From positions 1 through 64,000 of IMG/VR virus record IMGVR_UViG_3300042569_000831: a DNA stretch of 64,000 bases; one strand, written 5' to 3'. The position numbers were made by a program, and so were the translations under genes. This document shows, piece by piece, positions 48,097 to 57,100 of this stretch (its first letter is position 1; every line of letters begins with the position of its first letter). The notes under the pieces are model-generated. The model searched no databases. It was not told the DNA's origin and saw only the letters and a list, made by a program, of their open reading frames with translations. This DNA is from a virus.

Positions 48097-50087
48097 TGTA
48101 TAGAAAAATAGAAAACGGTACATTAGAAACTATTCAAGGCATAGACTGTTGGATTCCACCGGTCGGTTACGGCGTTGATAGGCTTACTAATGAATTGGTT
48201 TTTGTTGGCGTTCATACCTCCTCCCCTAGAAAAGCAGAGCAAAAGTTTGAGAGAATATTACTACCAAAAGATTACGACAAGAAGAGGGCTAAGGAAGAAG
48301 CCCGCATGTCTCAGGACCCGGATTATTTTGACCCGGAGTTGGAGGAGATAAGGACTAAACATTGGAATTGGCGTAAGTGTGGATTTTGGTTTAAGAATAA
48401 TGGCGTTGATACCTACATAACCGGCACCCATTGGTTTTACCTTAATTGGTGTGTAACCAATATTGGGTACATGGATTACCGTAATACTGACCGTAAAATA
48501 TTTTATTGTTTACTGTCCTGCGAGACGGATGACCGTTCGGGGGGATTAGTTTACATATCACGGAGGAGGGGCGGGAAAACTTTTGCTGCGGGATCATGGA
48601 TGCTAGACCGTGTCAGTCTTGGGTTAGACAAGATTGGGGGAATACAAAGTAAGACCGATGAAGATGCTAAATTAGTGTTCAATAAAACGATTGTCAACTA
48701 TTTCGTAAACCTTCCCCATTTCTTTAAGCCAATCTATGATACCTCTCAGGGATTAAGACCTAAAAAGGAATTAAGATTTTTCAAGCCTACTATTAAGGGG
48801 AAAAACTCAGACGCCATGTTGTTTGGCGATGAGCTCAGAAGTATAATCAACTTCGGGTCTTCCGAGCCTTTCCATTACGATGGTAACGCATTGTACGCCT
48901 ACATATTGGATGAGTTTGGTAAGCCGCAAAGGTCTAACGTTTGGGATACTTTGAATATCGTAAGGTATTGTATGGACCAAGACGGCAGGTGGGTTGGTAA
49001 GGCGTTTATTACTTCTACCATTGAGGACATGCAGGTTACAGGTAAAGGCCCTAAAGATATTTGGGTAAACTCTGACCAAAACGTTCGAGACGAAAACGGT
49101 CGTACTACTTCCGGAATGTACAGAATATTCTTCGGTGCGCACGAATCTACCTTCTTTGACGAGTTCGGTAACGAAATGGTTGAGAAAGGTTTGACGTATT
49201 ATAATAACATGCGTAGTGGATTTAAAAATGATACTAGGCAATTATCGTCTATTATCAGAAAGAATCCATTTACTATTGAGGAGGCGTTTAGGATAGATGG
49301 GGACGATTGCTTGTACGATGCAATGTTATTGAATGAAAGATTAGACTTACTTAGTTGGAAGGAGAATCTTACCACTAGGGGTAGTTTTGTGTGGGTTAAC
49401 GGTGAGCGTGATTCTCGTGTAGAATTTCAGCCGTCTTTGAATGGTAAGTGGGAAGTAGCGTACCTTGATGACGAAAAATCAAACAGGATTCAGAAGAGAA
49501 GCGATCAGTACTACCCGAACAATCAGGAGTATGTGGCCGGTGTCGATCCCTTTGACCACATCAAGACCACGGACAGTAGAATGTCTAATGGTGCAATAGT
49601 TATTTTAAAAAAATATAGTCCGGTAGATGATAAGTATAATAATGCATTTGTTGCCAAGTATTGTTACAGACCTGATACTCCTCAGATATTTTATGAGGAA
49701 GTTATTAAGGCTTGTGTATATTATGGCTGTGAAGTGTTATTTGAGAATCAGAAAATAGGAATGCAGCATTATTTGACAGATCGGGGGTACTATAATTTCC
49801 TTATGTGGCTTCCTGAAAGAAACCAACCGGGTATTGCAGCTAGCCCTAAAACTACTCAGTACATAGCAGAAATAACTGACACTTACATTAAGGAAGACAT
49901 TCAAAACGTTTACTTTAAGGACTTAATTAAGGATTGGCTAGAGTTTGATACACTTAATACTACCGCTAGAGACTTATCTATGGCGGCCGGTTACACGTTG
50001 ATAGCTGCTAGAAATAAACTAAAGAAGGTTAATAAAGAAGAAGTTGTTGAAGTAAAAGAATATTTTAGGTTAAATAAAATAAGATAA
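48096..50087 (+). CDS. terL: Terminase large subunit
   Basis: The 663-residue protein has a Walker A-like SRRRGGKTFAAGS (~152-164), Walker B YAYILDEFGK (~266-275) and a C-terminal RNase H-like nuclease with GVDPF (~480-484). These drive DNA packaging and cutting. The N-terminal ~130 residues are more divergent. It follows the putative small subunit and precedes the portal gene, the standard order. Two motif copies lie inside (48535, 49779). Confidence 0.9.
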   Translation: MYRKIENGTLETIQGIDCWIPPVGYGVDRLTNELVFVGVHTSSPRKAEQKFERILLPKDYDKKRAKEEARMSQDPDYFDPELEEIRTKHWNWRKCGFWFKNNGVDTYITGTHWFYLNWCVTNIGYMDYRNTDRKIFYCLLSCETDDRSGGLVYISRRRGGKTFAAGSWMLDRVSLGLDKIGGIQSKTDEDAKLVFNKTIVNYFVNLPHFFKPIYDTSQGLRPKKELRFFKPTIKGKNSDAMLFGDELRSIINFGSSEPFHYDGNALYAYILDEFGKPQRSNVWDTLNIVRYCMDQDGRWVGKAFITSTIEDMQVTGKGPKDIWVNSDQNVRDENGRTTSGMYRIFFGAHESTFFDEFGNEMVEKGLTYYNNMRSGFKNDTRQLSSIIRKNPFTIEEAFRIDGDDCLYDAMLLNERLDLLSWKENLTTRGSFVWVNGERDSRVEFQPSLNGKWEVAYLDDEKSNRIQKRSDQYYPNNQEYVAGVDPFDHIKTTDSRMSNGAIVILKKYSPVDDKYNNAFVAKYCYRPDTPQIFYEEVIKACVYYGCEVLFENQKIGMQHYLTDRGYYNFLMWLPERNQPGIAASPKTTQYIAEITDTYIKEDIQNVYFKDLIKDWLEFDTLNTTARDLSMAAGYTLIAARNKLKKVNKEEVVEVKEYFRLNKIR

Positions 50088-52514
50088 ATGGCAATTCCAC
50101 AGAGTTTTCCGTCACATTTGATTCCGTCCAACGAGAAGGGGAGGGATTGGATACTACAGTATTGTAAAGCCGCTTGGTTTAATTTCGATACTGCTACTCC
50201 AAGGAATATCTTCTTTCATGCAAGGTACAACTACGAGCAGCAGAAGATGTATGCTTTTGGTAGTCAGTCTATTAATAAGTACAAGCCGTTACTTGGCGTT
50301 GACGAAGAAAGTAACGAAACTGCTTTAAATATAGATTGGTCAGTAATTCCTATCGTTCCTAAGTTTAGGAGAATTGCGCTAGGCAAACTGAATAAAATTG
50401 ACTACAATATTGTTGCTACTGCTATTGATGCGTTAGCTAACGAGGACGTAAACAAGTACTTCGATGAAGTTAAAGCGAAGATTATTATACGTGAACAAGC
50501 GGCTCAGATAGACCCCGAACTGTTAGACAATCCGGCCCTTCAATTAAGTCCTAAGGAAGCCAAGGATTTGGAAGAGTTAGAAATGCAAATGAATTATACC
50601 TTTAAGCATCAAATGAGTTTGGAGGCGGAGCAGGCTATTAAATTGGTATTGGAGCAGAACTTTATCGAGAAGATGAGGGAGAAAATCAAGGAAGATTTTT
50701 TTGACCATGGTGTTGCCGGATACAAGGAGTGGATTGACAATAACGGTGCTATAAAAATCCGGGCAATTAATCCAAGAAACATTATATCTAACCACTGCAA
50801 GAATAAAGACTTTAGTGATGCCGAGTACGTTGGTGAGATTGTGGAGCTATCAATAGCAGACCTTAAGCAAATGGCGGGACGTCAATTCTCAGAAGAGGAA
50901 TATCAGGACATTGCCAAGAGAAACGTAGGTGCCTTCGGTAATCCTACCGATTGGCCGGTATCTTATTCCATCTACAATAGAGGTTACGATAAATTTAAGA
51001 TACGTGTACTAGACTTGGAGTTTTTCTCCGTGAACGAAATGGTGTACGAGGGCCGTGTTGACAAAAGAGGCAATAAGATTTATGCTCGTGCTAAGTTTGA
51101 AGATAGGAACAAGAAAAAAGACAAGTTCGAGAGATTTGCTTACAAGGTTGTTTACAAGGGTTGTTGGGTATTGAATACAGAATACATTTATGATTACGGT
51201 TTGCAGACTGACATGAAGAGGGCTAAGAATAGTTTGATGGATACTACGTTGAATTATCACTTGTACGCTCCTGAGTTTTGGGATATGAGGGCTTTTGGAA
51301 TGATGGAGCAGCTTATCCCTATCGCAGATGCTATTCAATTGAATTGGTATCACTTACAGAACGCCATAAACCAAGCAAGGCCAAAGGGTATTATTATTGA
51401 GATGGGCGCTTTGGAAGACATTCCGTTGGGTGCCGGTGGAAAGAAGCTTACGCCGATGAAGGTGTTAGACTTGTACAACAAGACGGGTACGTTAGTTTAC
51501 AGAAAGTCTGACTCTCAGGGTAGGGCTACCAACTATAAACCTATTGAGGAATTAGAGAATGGTCTTGGCCGGGACGTTATGAACTATTGGCAATTAATCC
51601 AAAATAATATTCAATTAATTCGTGATATTACCGGAATGAACGAGATGACCGATGGGTCAACTCCTGACGCAAGAACGCTTACCACTGTAGCCAAGTTGGC
51701 TTACGAAGGAACAAATAACGCATTGGCTCACATTGTTCAGGGCGACAAGAAGCTTTTGGAATCATTGTCTAACGCTATCGTCCTAAGAATGCAGGACGTA
51801 GTTCAGGCAGGAGAGGTGAAAGGTTACGTTAGGGCGTTGGGTAATAATACCATGAACTTTATTAGAGTTAATCCTAATTTGAGTTTACACGAGTTCGGTA
51901 TATTCTTGGAGGATAAACCAACTGACGATCAAAGACAAATGCTAATGCAGCAGGTAATGTCAAGTCAAGCGAGCGGTTTACTTGACATCGAGGATTCTAT
52001 TATCATACAAAATACCGATAACCTTAAGGTTGCTCAGCAGATGTTGGCGTACAAGATTAAGAAGAGAAGGGAAGAAGAAGAGAAGAAGGCTATCAGAATG
52101 CAGCAGATGAATGCAGAAACTCAGCAGCAGTCGGCATTGGTTGCAGAGCAAGCTAAACAGCAGACTATGCAGGTTGAGGGTCAGGTTAAAGCTCAGGTTG
52201 AGCAAATTAAAGGTGAAGTTGAGGGTAAGTTAATAGAGCTTAAGTATAAGTACGAATTAATGTTGGAGGAGATGAGACAGACCGGGAAGTACGTTACTAA
52301 GCGTGTTGAGAATAAGGGTAACAAGAGTGTTGCTAAAATTAAGACCGGACAGATTGATGATGAGGATGATGATTTGAGTTCTGAGTTTCAGGCTCAGCAG
52401 GTGGACGAGCAGCAGATGGCGGAGCAGCAAATGATAGAGCAGCAGATGAATCAACAACAAGCAATTCCGGAGGATTTTTCTAATACTCCTTCTGACGAAC
52501 TAATAACTGAATAG
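50088..52514 (+). CDS. Portal protein
   Basis: The 808-residue protein starts 1 bp after terL. It has the mixed alpha/beta core expected for a portal (a helical region around ~420-560 with IQLIRDITGMNE), and a long C-terminal tail rich in Gln, Glu and Met (~640-808) with repeated Gln runs. The tail probably forms a coiled coil inside the capsid barrel. The call rests on size, position between terminase and scaffold, and pattern. Confidence 0.75.
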   Translation: MAIPQSFPSHLIPSNEKGRDWILQYCKAAWFNFDTATPRNIFFHARYNYEQQKMYAFGSQSINKYKPLLGVDEESNETALNIDWSVIPIVPKFRRIALGKLNKIDYNIVATAIDALANEDVNKYFDEVKAKIIIREQAAQIDPELLDNPALQLSPKEAKDLEELEMQMNYTFKHQMSLEAEQAIKLVLEQNFIEKMREKIKEDFFDHGVAGYKEWIDNNGAIKIRAINPRNIISNHCKNKDFSDAEYVGEIVELSIADLKQMAGRQFSEEEYQDIAKRNVGAFGNPTDWPVSYSIYNRGYDKFKIRVLDLEFFSVNEMVYEGRVDKRGNKIYARAKFEDRNKKKDKFERFAYKVVYKGCWVLNTEYIYDYGLQTDMKRAKNSLMDTTLNYHLYAPEFWDMRAFGMMEQLIPIADAIQLNWYHLQNAINQARPKGIIIEMGALEDIPLGAGGKKLTPMKVLDLYNKTGTLVYRKSDSQGRATNYKPIEELENGLGRDVMNYWQLIQNNIQLIRDITGMNEMTDGSTPDARTLTTVAKLAYEGTNNALAHIVQGDKKLLESLSNAIVLRMQDVVQAGEVKGYVRALGNNTMNFIRVNPNLSLHEFGIFLEDKPTDDQRQMLMQQVMSSQASGLLDIEDSIIIQNTDNLKVAQQMLAYKIKKRREEEEKKAIRMQQMNAETQQQSALVAEQAKQQTMQVEGQVKAQVEQIKGEVEGKLIELKYKYELMLEEMRQTGKYVTKRVENKGNKSVAKIKTGQIDDEDDDLSSEFQAQQVDEQQMAEQQMIEQQMNQQQAIPEDFSNTPSDELITE

Positions 52515-52516
52515 AT

Positions 52517-53698
52517 ATGAATCTTAACTTAATTATTCCCGAAGGATTTGCAACTGACGGGTTAAAGAAAAAAGAGGCCCCCGAACCGGTACCTTTAGTA
52601 AAGGCCGGGGGTATTGCAAATAACTCTCAGCTTGCGCCAACCGAAGGTGACACACCCGATATCCTTAAAAAGAAGGCAGAAGACCGGGCTAAGCTTTGGG
52701 ATACATCAAATATTGATGATATAAATCAGCGTGTTAAAATAAACGAGAACAGGATAAAGTTTGGCGTTAATGATAAAGAGAAATACAATTGGGATAAACA
52801 AGAGTTGTATCAATCTTTGAACACGCCATTGCCTATTGACAACAAGACTGTTACCGAACTTTCCGGCCAAGCAGCTAAAAAGATTGGCATTAGCCCGGAG
52901 CTTCTTTCTATGAATATGCTACAGGAGGGAGTTCGGGGGATAGTAAAGCAAGGTCTAGCTAAATCACAAGCCTACGATGAGGCGAATATAGACAAAGAAA
53001 AGTACAAGATAGATGGAGGAGCCTTGAACTACGGATTAGACAACTTCGGCGATATGGCCGACATGTTTAAAAAGAAGGGTTATCTTCCTAAGGATTTTGA
53101 TTTTGCTAAAGTTCCCGGTACTAATAACAGAGGTGTTGTTGCCAACGGTCCGGCATTTAAAAATAACGAAGACGCCATGGTTGCGGTTGCTGCTTATCTT
53201 AAGTACAACCAAGATCAGGTTAGCGATTACGCCAAAGAGAAGGGTGTTAAGCTTACAGAAGAGGCTAAGGATTACTTGACAAGTAAGGCTTATAATTCCG
53301 GGCCGAAAAGGGCTAACGAAATTATAGACGGCATCAAGTCCGGGAAAGTAAAGATGGAAGACTTTGAGGGTAATGCTGATAAGATGCAGGGCAAAACGAA
53401 CGCTCATTTTAATATCGGCGCTAGAATGTGGATTAGGAATCAATTAAAAAATCCTGATGCATTAAAAGGCGAGGGGTCTAATGTAAAGCAAGAGCAGCCG
53501 GCACCCAAGAAACAACAGTCAGATCCTAAATGGAATAGCGTAAACATTGTTCCTAATATGGAGTCGGGCACAATGATAATGAAAAACAGTTCGGGGGACG
53601 CTATTGATTTAGGTGTAGATATTTCTGAATGGAAAAAGCTTAGTCCTCAGGAAAAGGTAGCTATAACTTCCAAAGCAAGGCCCATAAATCACCCCTGA
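52517..53698 (+). CDS. Virion-associated lysozyme/transglycosylase-like protein
   Basis: The 393-residue protein has a disordered acidic N-terminus, then LLSMNMLQEGVRG, ALNYGLDNFGD and AYNSGPKRANEIIDGI. The last resembles the AYNaG motif of lytic transglycosylases (~residues 255-270). In podoviruses such enzymes help the ejection machinery cross the wall. Activity is not certain, since the catalytic Glu (possibly in LQEG) is only a guess. Three motif copies lie inside. Confidence 0.5.
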   Translation: MNLNLIIPEGFATDGLKKKEAPEPVPLVKAGGIANNSQLAPTEGDTPDILKKKAEDRAKLWDTSNIDDINQRVKINENRIKFGVNDKEKYNWDKQELYQSLNTPLPIDNKTVTELSGQAAKKIGISPELLSMNMLQEGVRGIVKQGLAKSQAYDEANIDKEKYKIDGGALNYGLDNFGDMADMFKKKGYLPKDFDFAKVPGTNNRGVVANGPAFKNNEDAMVAVAAYLKYNQDQVSDYAKEKGVKLTEEAKDYLTSKAYNSGPKRANEIIDGIKSGKVKMEDFEGNADKMQGKTNAHFNIGARMWIRNQLKNPDALKGEGSNVKQEQPAPKKQQSDPKWNSVNIVPNMESGTMIMKNSSGDAIDLGVDISEWKKLSPQEKVAITSKARPINHP

Positions 53699-53754
53699 TT
53701 TTTAACTATAATATAAACTGTTAATATCAATTTTGTAAAACCAAATTATAAACA

Positions 53755-54750
53755 ATGAGTGAAGAACTAGATTTTAGTACTTTGAAATTAGATGACATAA
53801 GTGTAGGTGGTCAGCCTTTAGTTGCTCCTAGTGAAGCGCAAGCAGAACCTAGTCAGCCGGAAACAGTAAACACGCCCACAGAACAAGTGGTCGATCCTGT
53901 TGAAACTCCTGCTGAAACTCCTGCTGAGCAGCCCGTTGAAACGGTTGCTGATCAGGTAAGTGCTGAGTACAAGTTTAAAGATGATTTCATCAAAGGCGTT
54001 GTAGATTTCTACGAAAAGACCGGAGATATATCAGCTTACTTACAAGCAAAACTTACCGACTTTAATCAGATGTCTGACGAAGAGATTATGAGACGTAGTC
54101 TTAAAGAGCAGTACCCTGATGTTTCTGAAAAAGCTTTTGAAAGGCTTTATCAGCAACAAGTTGGTGACAAATATAAACTAGACGCAGATGTGTACGATGA
54201 AGATGATGTGCTGCTTGGTAGAGAATTACTGAAAGGTGAAGCTGATAAGGCACGTCAAAAGTACATGGATTGGCAAAAAAACTTTTCGGCACCGGAACCA
54301 AAAAGTGAAAATACCCAACCTGACACATCTGTTTCAGATGCGATTCAAAAATTCAACGAGACTGTTAAGTCTGATGCTAACACCAAGTCTCTCTTAGAAA
54401 ACAAGAGAATTGTTGTAGGGGGAGGTGAATCAGAGTTTAACTATGAAGTTCCGGAGGTTGAATCGCTATTAGAAATGACACTCGACAATGACAAGTTCTT
54501 TTCGCAGTTTGCTTTAGGCGAGGGCAAAGTGGATCTTAACAAGTGGTACAAGATGGCTGCTTACAGTAAGAACCCTGAGCTTTTTGAAAAATCCCTAATC
54601 AATCACGGCAAGGCTCTTGGCAGGCAAGAGGTCACAAAAGAAATCAAGAATCCTTCTCAGGCTCTTAAGGGGGATATTCCTACTGAGAGTTCGGGAGACT
54701 TCGCTTCGGGATTACTGCAAGCGTTTGCTGATAGAGGGGTTCATAAATAA
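53755..54750 (+). CDS. Putative capsid scaffolding protein
   Basis: The 331-residue protein is acidic, with a Pro/Glu/Thr-rich disordered N-terminus (residues ~20-65) and helical middle, and sits immediately before the major capsid gene. These are typical features of scaffolds that guide capsid assembly. Assigned by composition and order. Confidence 0.65.
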   Translation: MSEELDFSTLKLDDISVGGQPLVAPSEAQAEPSQPETVNTPTEQVVDPVETPAETPAEQPVETVADQVSAEYKFKDDFIKGVVDFYEKTGDISAYLQAKLTDFNQMSDEEIMRRSLKEQYPDVSEKAFERLYQQQVGDKYKLDADVYDEDDVLLGRELLKGEADKARQKYMDWQKNFSAPEPKSENTQPDTSVSDAIQKFNETVKSDANTKSLLENKRIVVGGGESEFNYEVPEVESLLEMTLDNDKFFSQFALGEGKVDLNKWYKMAAYSKNPELFEKSLINHGKALGRQEVTKEIKNPSQALKGDIPTESSGDFASGLLQAFADRGVHK

Positions 54751-54776
54751 TTTAACCCAATTTAAAAAAATAACAA

Positions 54777-56078
54777 ATGGCTATTAGTACAGGTTTATTG
54801 GATAAGAAGTACGTGTCTTCTATCTCGTTCTTGGATCAACGTGAGATCCTTAATAAAGTGTTGGACATCACCAACGAAGAAAGTTCATTCCTAGATGTAA
54901 TGGAATTGAGTGGTCGTTCTACGCCTACTGCTGTTCCGTCTTACCATCACTTTGTGAATGAAGAGTTGTATGTAATTGGTACGGCTGCTGCTGTTACCGG
55001 TTCGGGTACTACTTCATTAACAATTACATTGGATGCTACTTCTGCCGCTGCAACAACTGTTGGCGAGTTGGTATTGTTCCCTAACAAGAATGTAGGTTAC
55101 ATTTTCTCTAAGAACAACTTAGATATCGTTGTTAAGAGTGTTGATGGAACTAACTTGGTTTTAGCTTCTACAAACAAAATTTCATTCTTCTCTACTGCAT
55201 CAGGTGAAGGTTCTCTTTCTCCGGAAGCTAAGAAGTGGGGTGTTATTAAGTACTACAACCAAGTTCAGACCTTCAAGGGTAAGTTTACTATCACTGATAT
55301 TCAAAAGACCTCTAAGGTTGAAGTTGAGTTCCAAGGCAAGCCGTTCTACATGTACAAGGGTCAGCACGAGAGCTTAATGAAGTTCCGTGGCGATATTTCT
55401 GCTGCTTTAATGTTCGGTAAGATGAGTGCTACTCAGTACGGTGACGCTTCTCCTGTTCTTGTTGATTCAGAAGGAAAGGCTATCCAAACTACTGCCGGTC
55501 TTGATCAGTACACGACTAGCTACGGTATCAATCAGGACTTAGCTACCGCAGGTACTTTAGCTTTAGCCGATATCACCTCTTTGACTCAGAAATTAAACGC
55601 TGCTCGTTGCCCACAAGAGTACTTCTTGTTTACAGGTACTACTCAGAACATTGCATGGGATAACTTCTTCAATGCATTAGGTAACGGTGCGATTGTTTCT
55701 CAGGCTGCAAGATTCCAAATCAACTCTAAGTTAGACTTAGGAATTGACAGTGTGAAAATCTATGGTCGTACCTTCCACAAGAAATACTTGCCATTGTTAG
55801 ATCACAAGAACATTGTTAACTTTACCGGTGGACCTAACTTTGCTTCTTCTGCTTACGGTGCTCCTGCTACCAAGCAAAAGACTATTGATGGTCAAATGGT
55901 TGATCGTATCGGTACAAGATACATGGTTGGAGATGGTACTGACTTAAAATATCGTGAGATTGTTTTAGGTGGACTTGCTCCGGTTCCTACTAACGAAAGA
56001 TCTGTATTAGAGTTACACTACTCTTCTACTCAGGGTCTTGAAATCTTAGGTGCTAATCAGTTCTTCAAGATAGTTTAG
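54777..56078 (+). CDS. Major capsid protein
   Basis: The 433-residue protein has codon use typical of a highly expressed gene (more GTT, GCT, ACC, CGT) and the HK97-type pattern: helical N-arm, then beta-rich E-loop and FKGKFTITDIQKTSKVEVEFQ (~165-187, in outline). It lies after the scaffold and is followed by its own terminator. Its opening resembles capsid proteins of Bacteroidetes podoviruses, including crAss-like ones, but I cannot confirm that without a search. Confidence 0.8.
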   Translation: MAISTGLLDKKYVSSISFLDQREILNKVLDITNEESSFLDVMELSGRSTPTAVPSYHHFVNEELYVIGTAAAVTGSGTTSLTITLDATSAAATTVGELVLFPNKNVGYIFSKNNLDIVVKSVDGTNLVLASTNKISFFSTASGEGSLSPEAKKWGVIKYYNQVQTFKGKFTITDIQKTSKVEVEFQGKPFYMYKGQHESLMKFRGDISAALMFGKMSATQYGDASPVLVDSEGKAIQTTAGLDQYTTSYGINQDLATAGTLALADITSLTQKLNAARCPQEYFLFTGTTQNIAWDNFFNALGNGAIVSQAARFQINSKLDLGIDSVKIYGRTFHKKYLPLLDHKNIVNFTGGPNFASSAYGAPATKQKTIDGQMVDRIGTRYMVGDGTDLKYREIVLGGLAPVPTNERSVLELHYSSTQGLEILGANQFFKIV

Positions 56079-56085
56079 TTCTAAA

Positions 56086-56119
56086 TAAGGGAGTCATTAA
56101 TTTGGCTCCCTTAATATTT
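56086..56119 (+). terminator. Terminator after the capsid gene
   Basis: TAAGGGAG and CTCCCTTA form a stem, then ATATTTT. It lies between the capsid gene and the next gene. Confidence 0.7.
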
Positions 56120-56140
56120 TAATAACCAACAAATAAAGAG

Positions 56141-56968
56141 ATGAAAAAAACGAAATTGTATAACAATTTGCCTGACAAGTTGTTAAAAAAAATGTTGCTT
56201 AAACCGGGGGAGAGAGTTGTCTACAAGTTATACAACATTACTTCCGCTCCAATGGACCCAACTAGATTAGCCATCCCGGCCTATAGGAATGTTCCGCCGA
56301 TTGATCAGATTTACGATAAAGAATCAGAGTCGTACATTGACATTGCTGCCGTAAAATCGGTAGACGCAGAGGGTAATCATACCTTCCATGATATTTACTT
56401 CACATCTCAGCAAGCCGGCCACATGATCCTGTTCGGGGGTAGAGCTGTTGATCAGGAAATTCACAGTTACTTATCATTATGTAATCATAATGCATCCAAT
56501 AAAGACAGGGACACTACAAAAGAAGTTATATTTGAATTGGTTGATGAGGAAGCTAAAGCAGAAAAAGAATCTACCACACGTAATAAGAAGCGTGACGCCT
56601 TAAATATTGCCGCTGATTTAACTCCGGAAGATGTTAAGGATTACACTGCTGCATTGGGTAAGAGCGAAGACAGGCCAATTAAAGTTCTTAGAAATGAATT
56701 AGAGGCCTTGGCGGATAGAGATCCTGAGGAGTTCTTAAGCTTGATTAATAACAAGCAAGCTGTAATGAAAGCTACCATTAACAGGGCATTAGCTAAAGGC
56801 GCTATCTTATTCTCAGAAGAGCAATCTATGTACAAGTGGGCGAACGGAGAAGCTATCCTCACTGTTGCACGAGGAACAGAAGCGATTGACGAGTTTGTTT
56901 CATTCTGTGTTAGCTCTGCTAAGGGAGAAAAAGTATATCAAAATTTACAATCAAAATCAAAAAAGTAG
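56141..56968 (+). CDS. Head-associated structural protein
   Basis: The 275-residue protein has a beta-rich N-terminal ~125 residues and a charged helical C-terminal part. It is placed between the capsid and tail genes and ends at a strong terminator. It may be a head completion or decoration protein. Not recognised by family. Confidence 0.5.
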   Translation: MKKTKLYNNLPDKLLKKMLLKPGERVVYKLYNITSAPMDPTRLAIPAYRNVPPIDQIYDKESESYIDIAAVKSVDAEGNHTFHDIYFTSQQAGHMILFGGRAVDQEIHSYLSLCNHNASNKDRDTTKEVIFELVDEEAKAEKESTTRNKKRDALNIAADLTPEDVKDYTAALGKSEDRPIKVLRNELEALADRDPEEFLSLINNKQAVMKATINRALAKGAILFSEEQSMYKWANGEAILTVARGTEAIDEFVSFCVSSAKGEKVYQNLQSKSKK

Positions 56969-57019
56969 GGACCTAGTCTACAACTAGACAAGGGTTCATT
57001 CTCTGTTTTTGGTTTGGTT

Positions 57020-57050
57020 ACCCCGTCTAATTCTTTAGATGGGGTTTTTT
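57020..57050 (+). terminator. Strong intrinsic terminator
   Basis: ACCCCGTCTAA and TTAGATGGGGT pair around TTCT and are followed by TTTTT. It ends the head operon. Confidence 0.85.
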
Positions 57051-57064
57051 ATAAGGGTATTTTA

Positions 57065-57097
57065 TTGATGTAAAAGTTATTATATAGTTAATTTTGC
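57065..57097 (+). promoter_or_regulatory. Promoter for tail-fibre genes
   Basis: TTG (57065-57067), 21 bp, TAATTTTGC (57089-57097), only 3 bp before ATG 57101. A textbook Bacteroidetes promoter with a leaderless transcript. Confidence 0.7.
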
Positions 57098-57100
57098 AGA

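Noticed and set aside
48807-49241. 144-residue antisense ORF in terL
   Set aside because: It lies wholly inside the ATPase-encoding part of the large terminase and its sequence looks like a frame shadow.
51009-51353. 114-residue antisense ORF in the portal gene
   Set aside because: Shadow of the portal frame; no promoter or neighbour on that strand.
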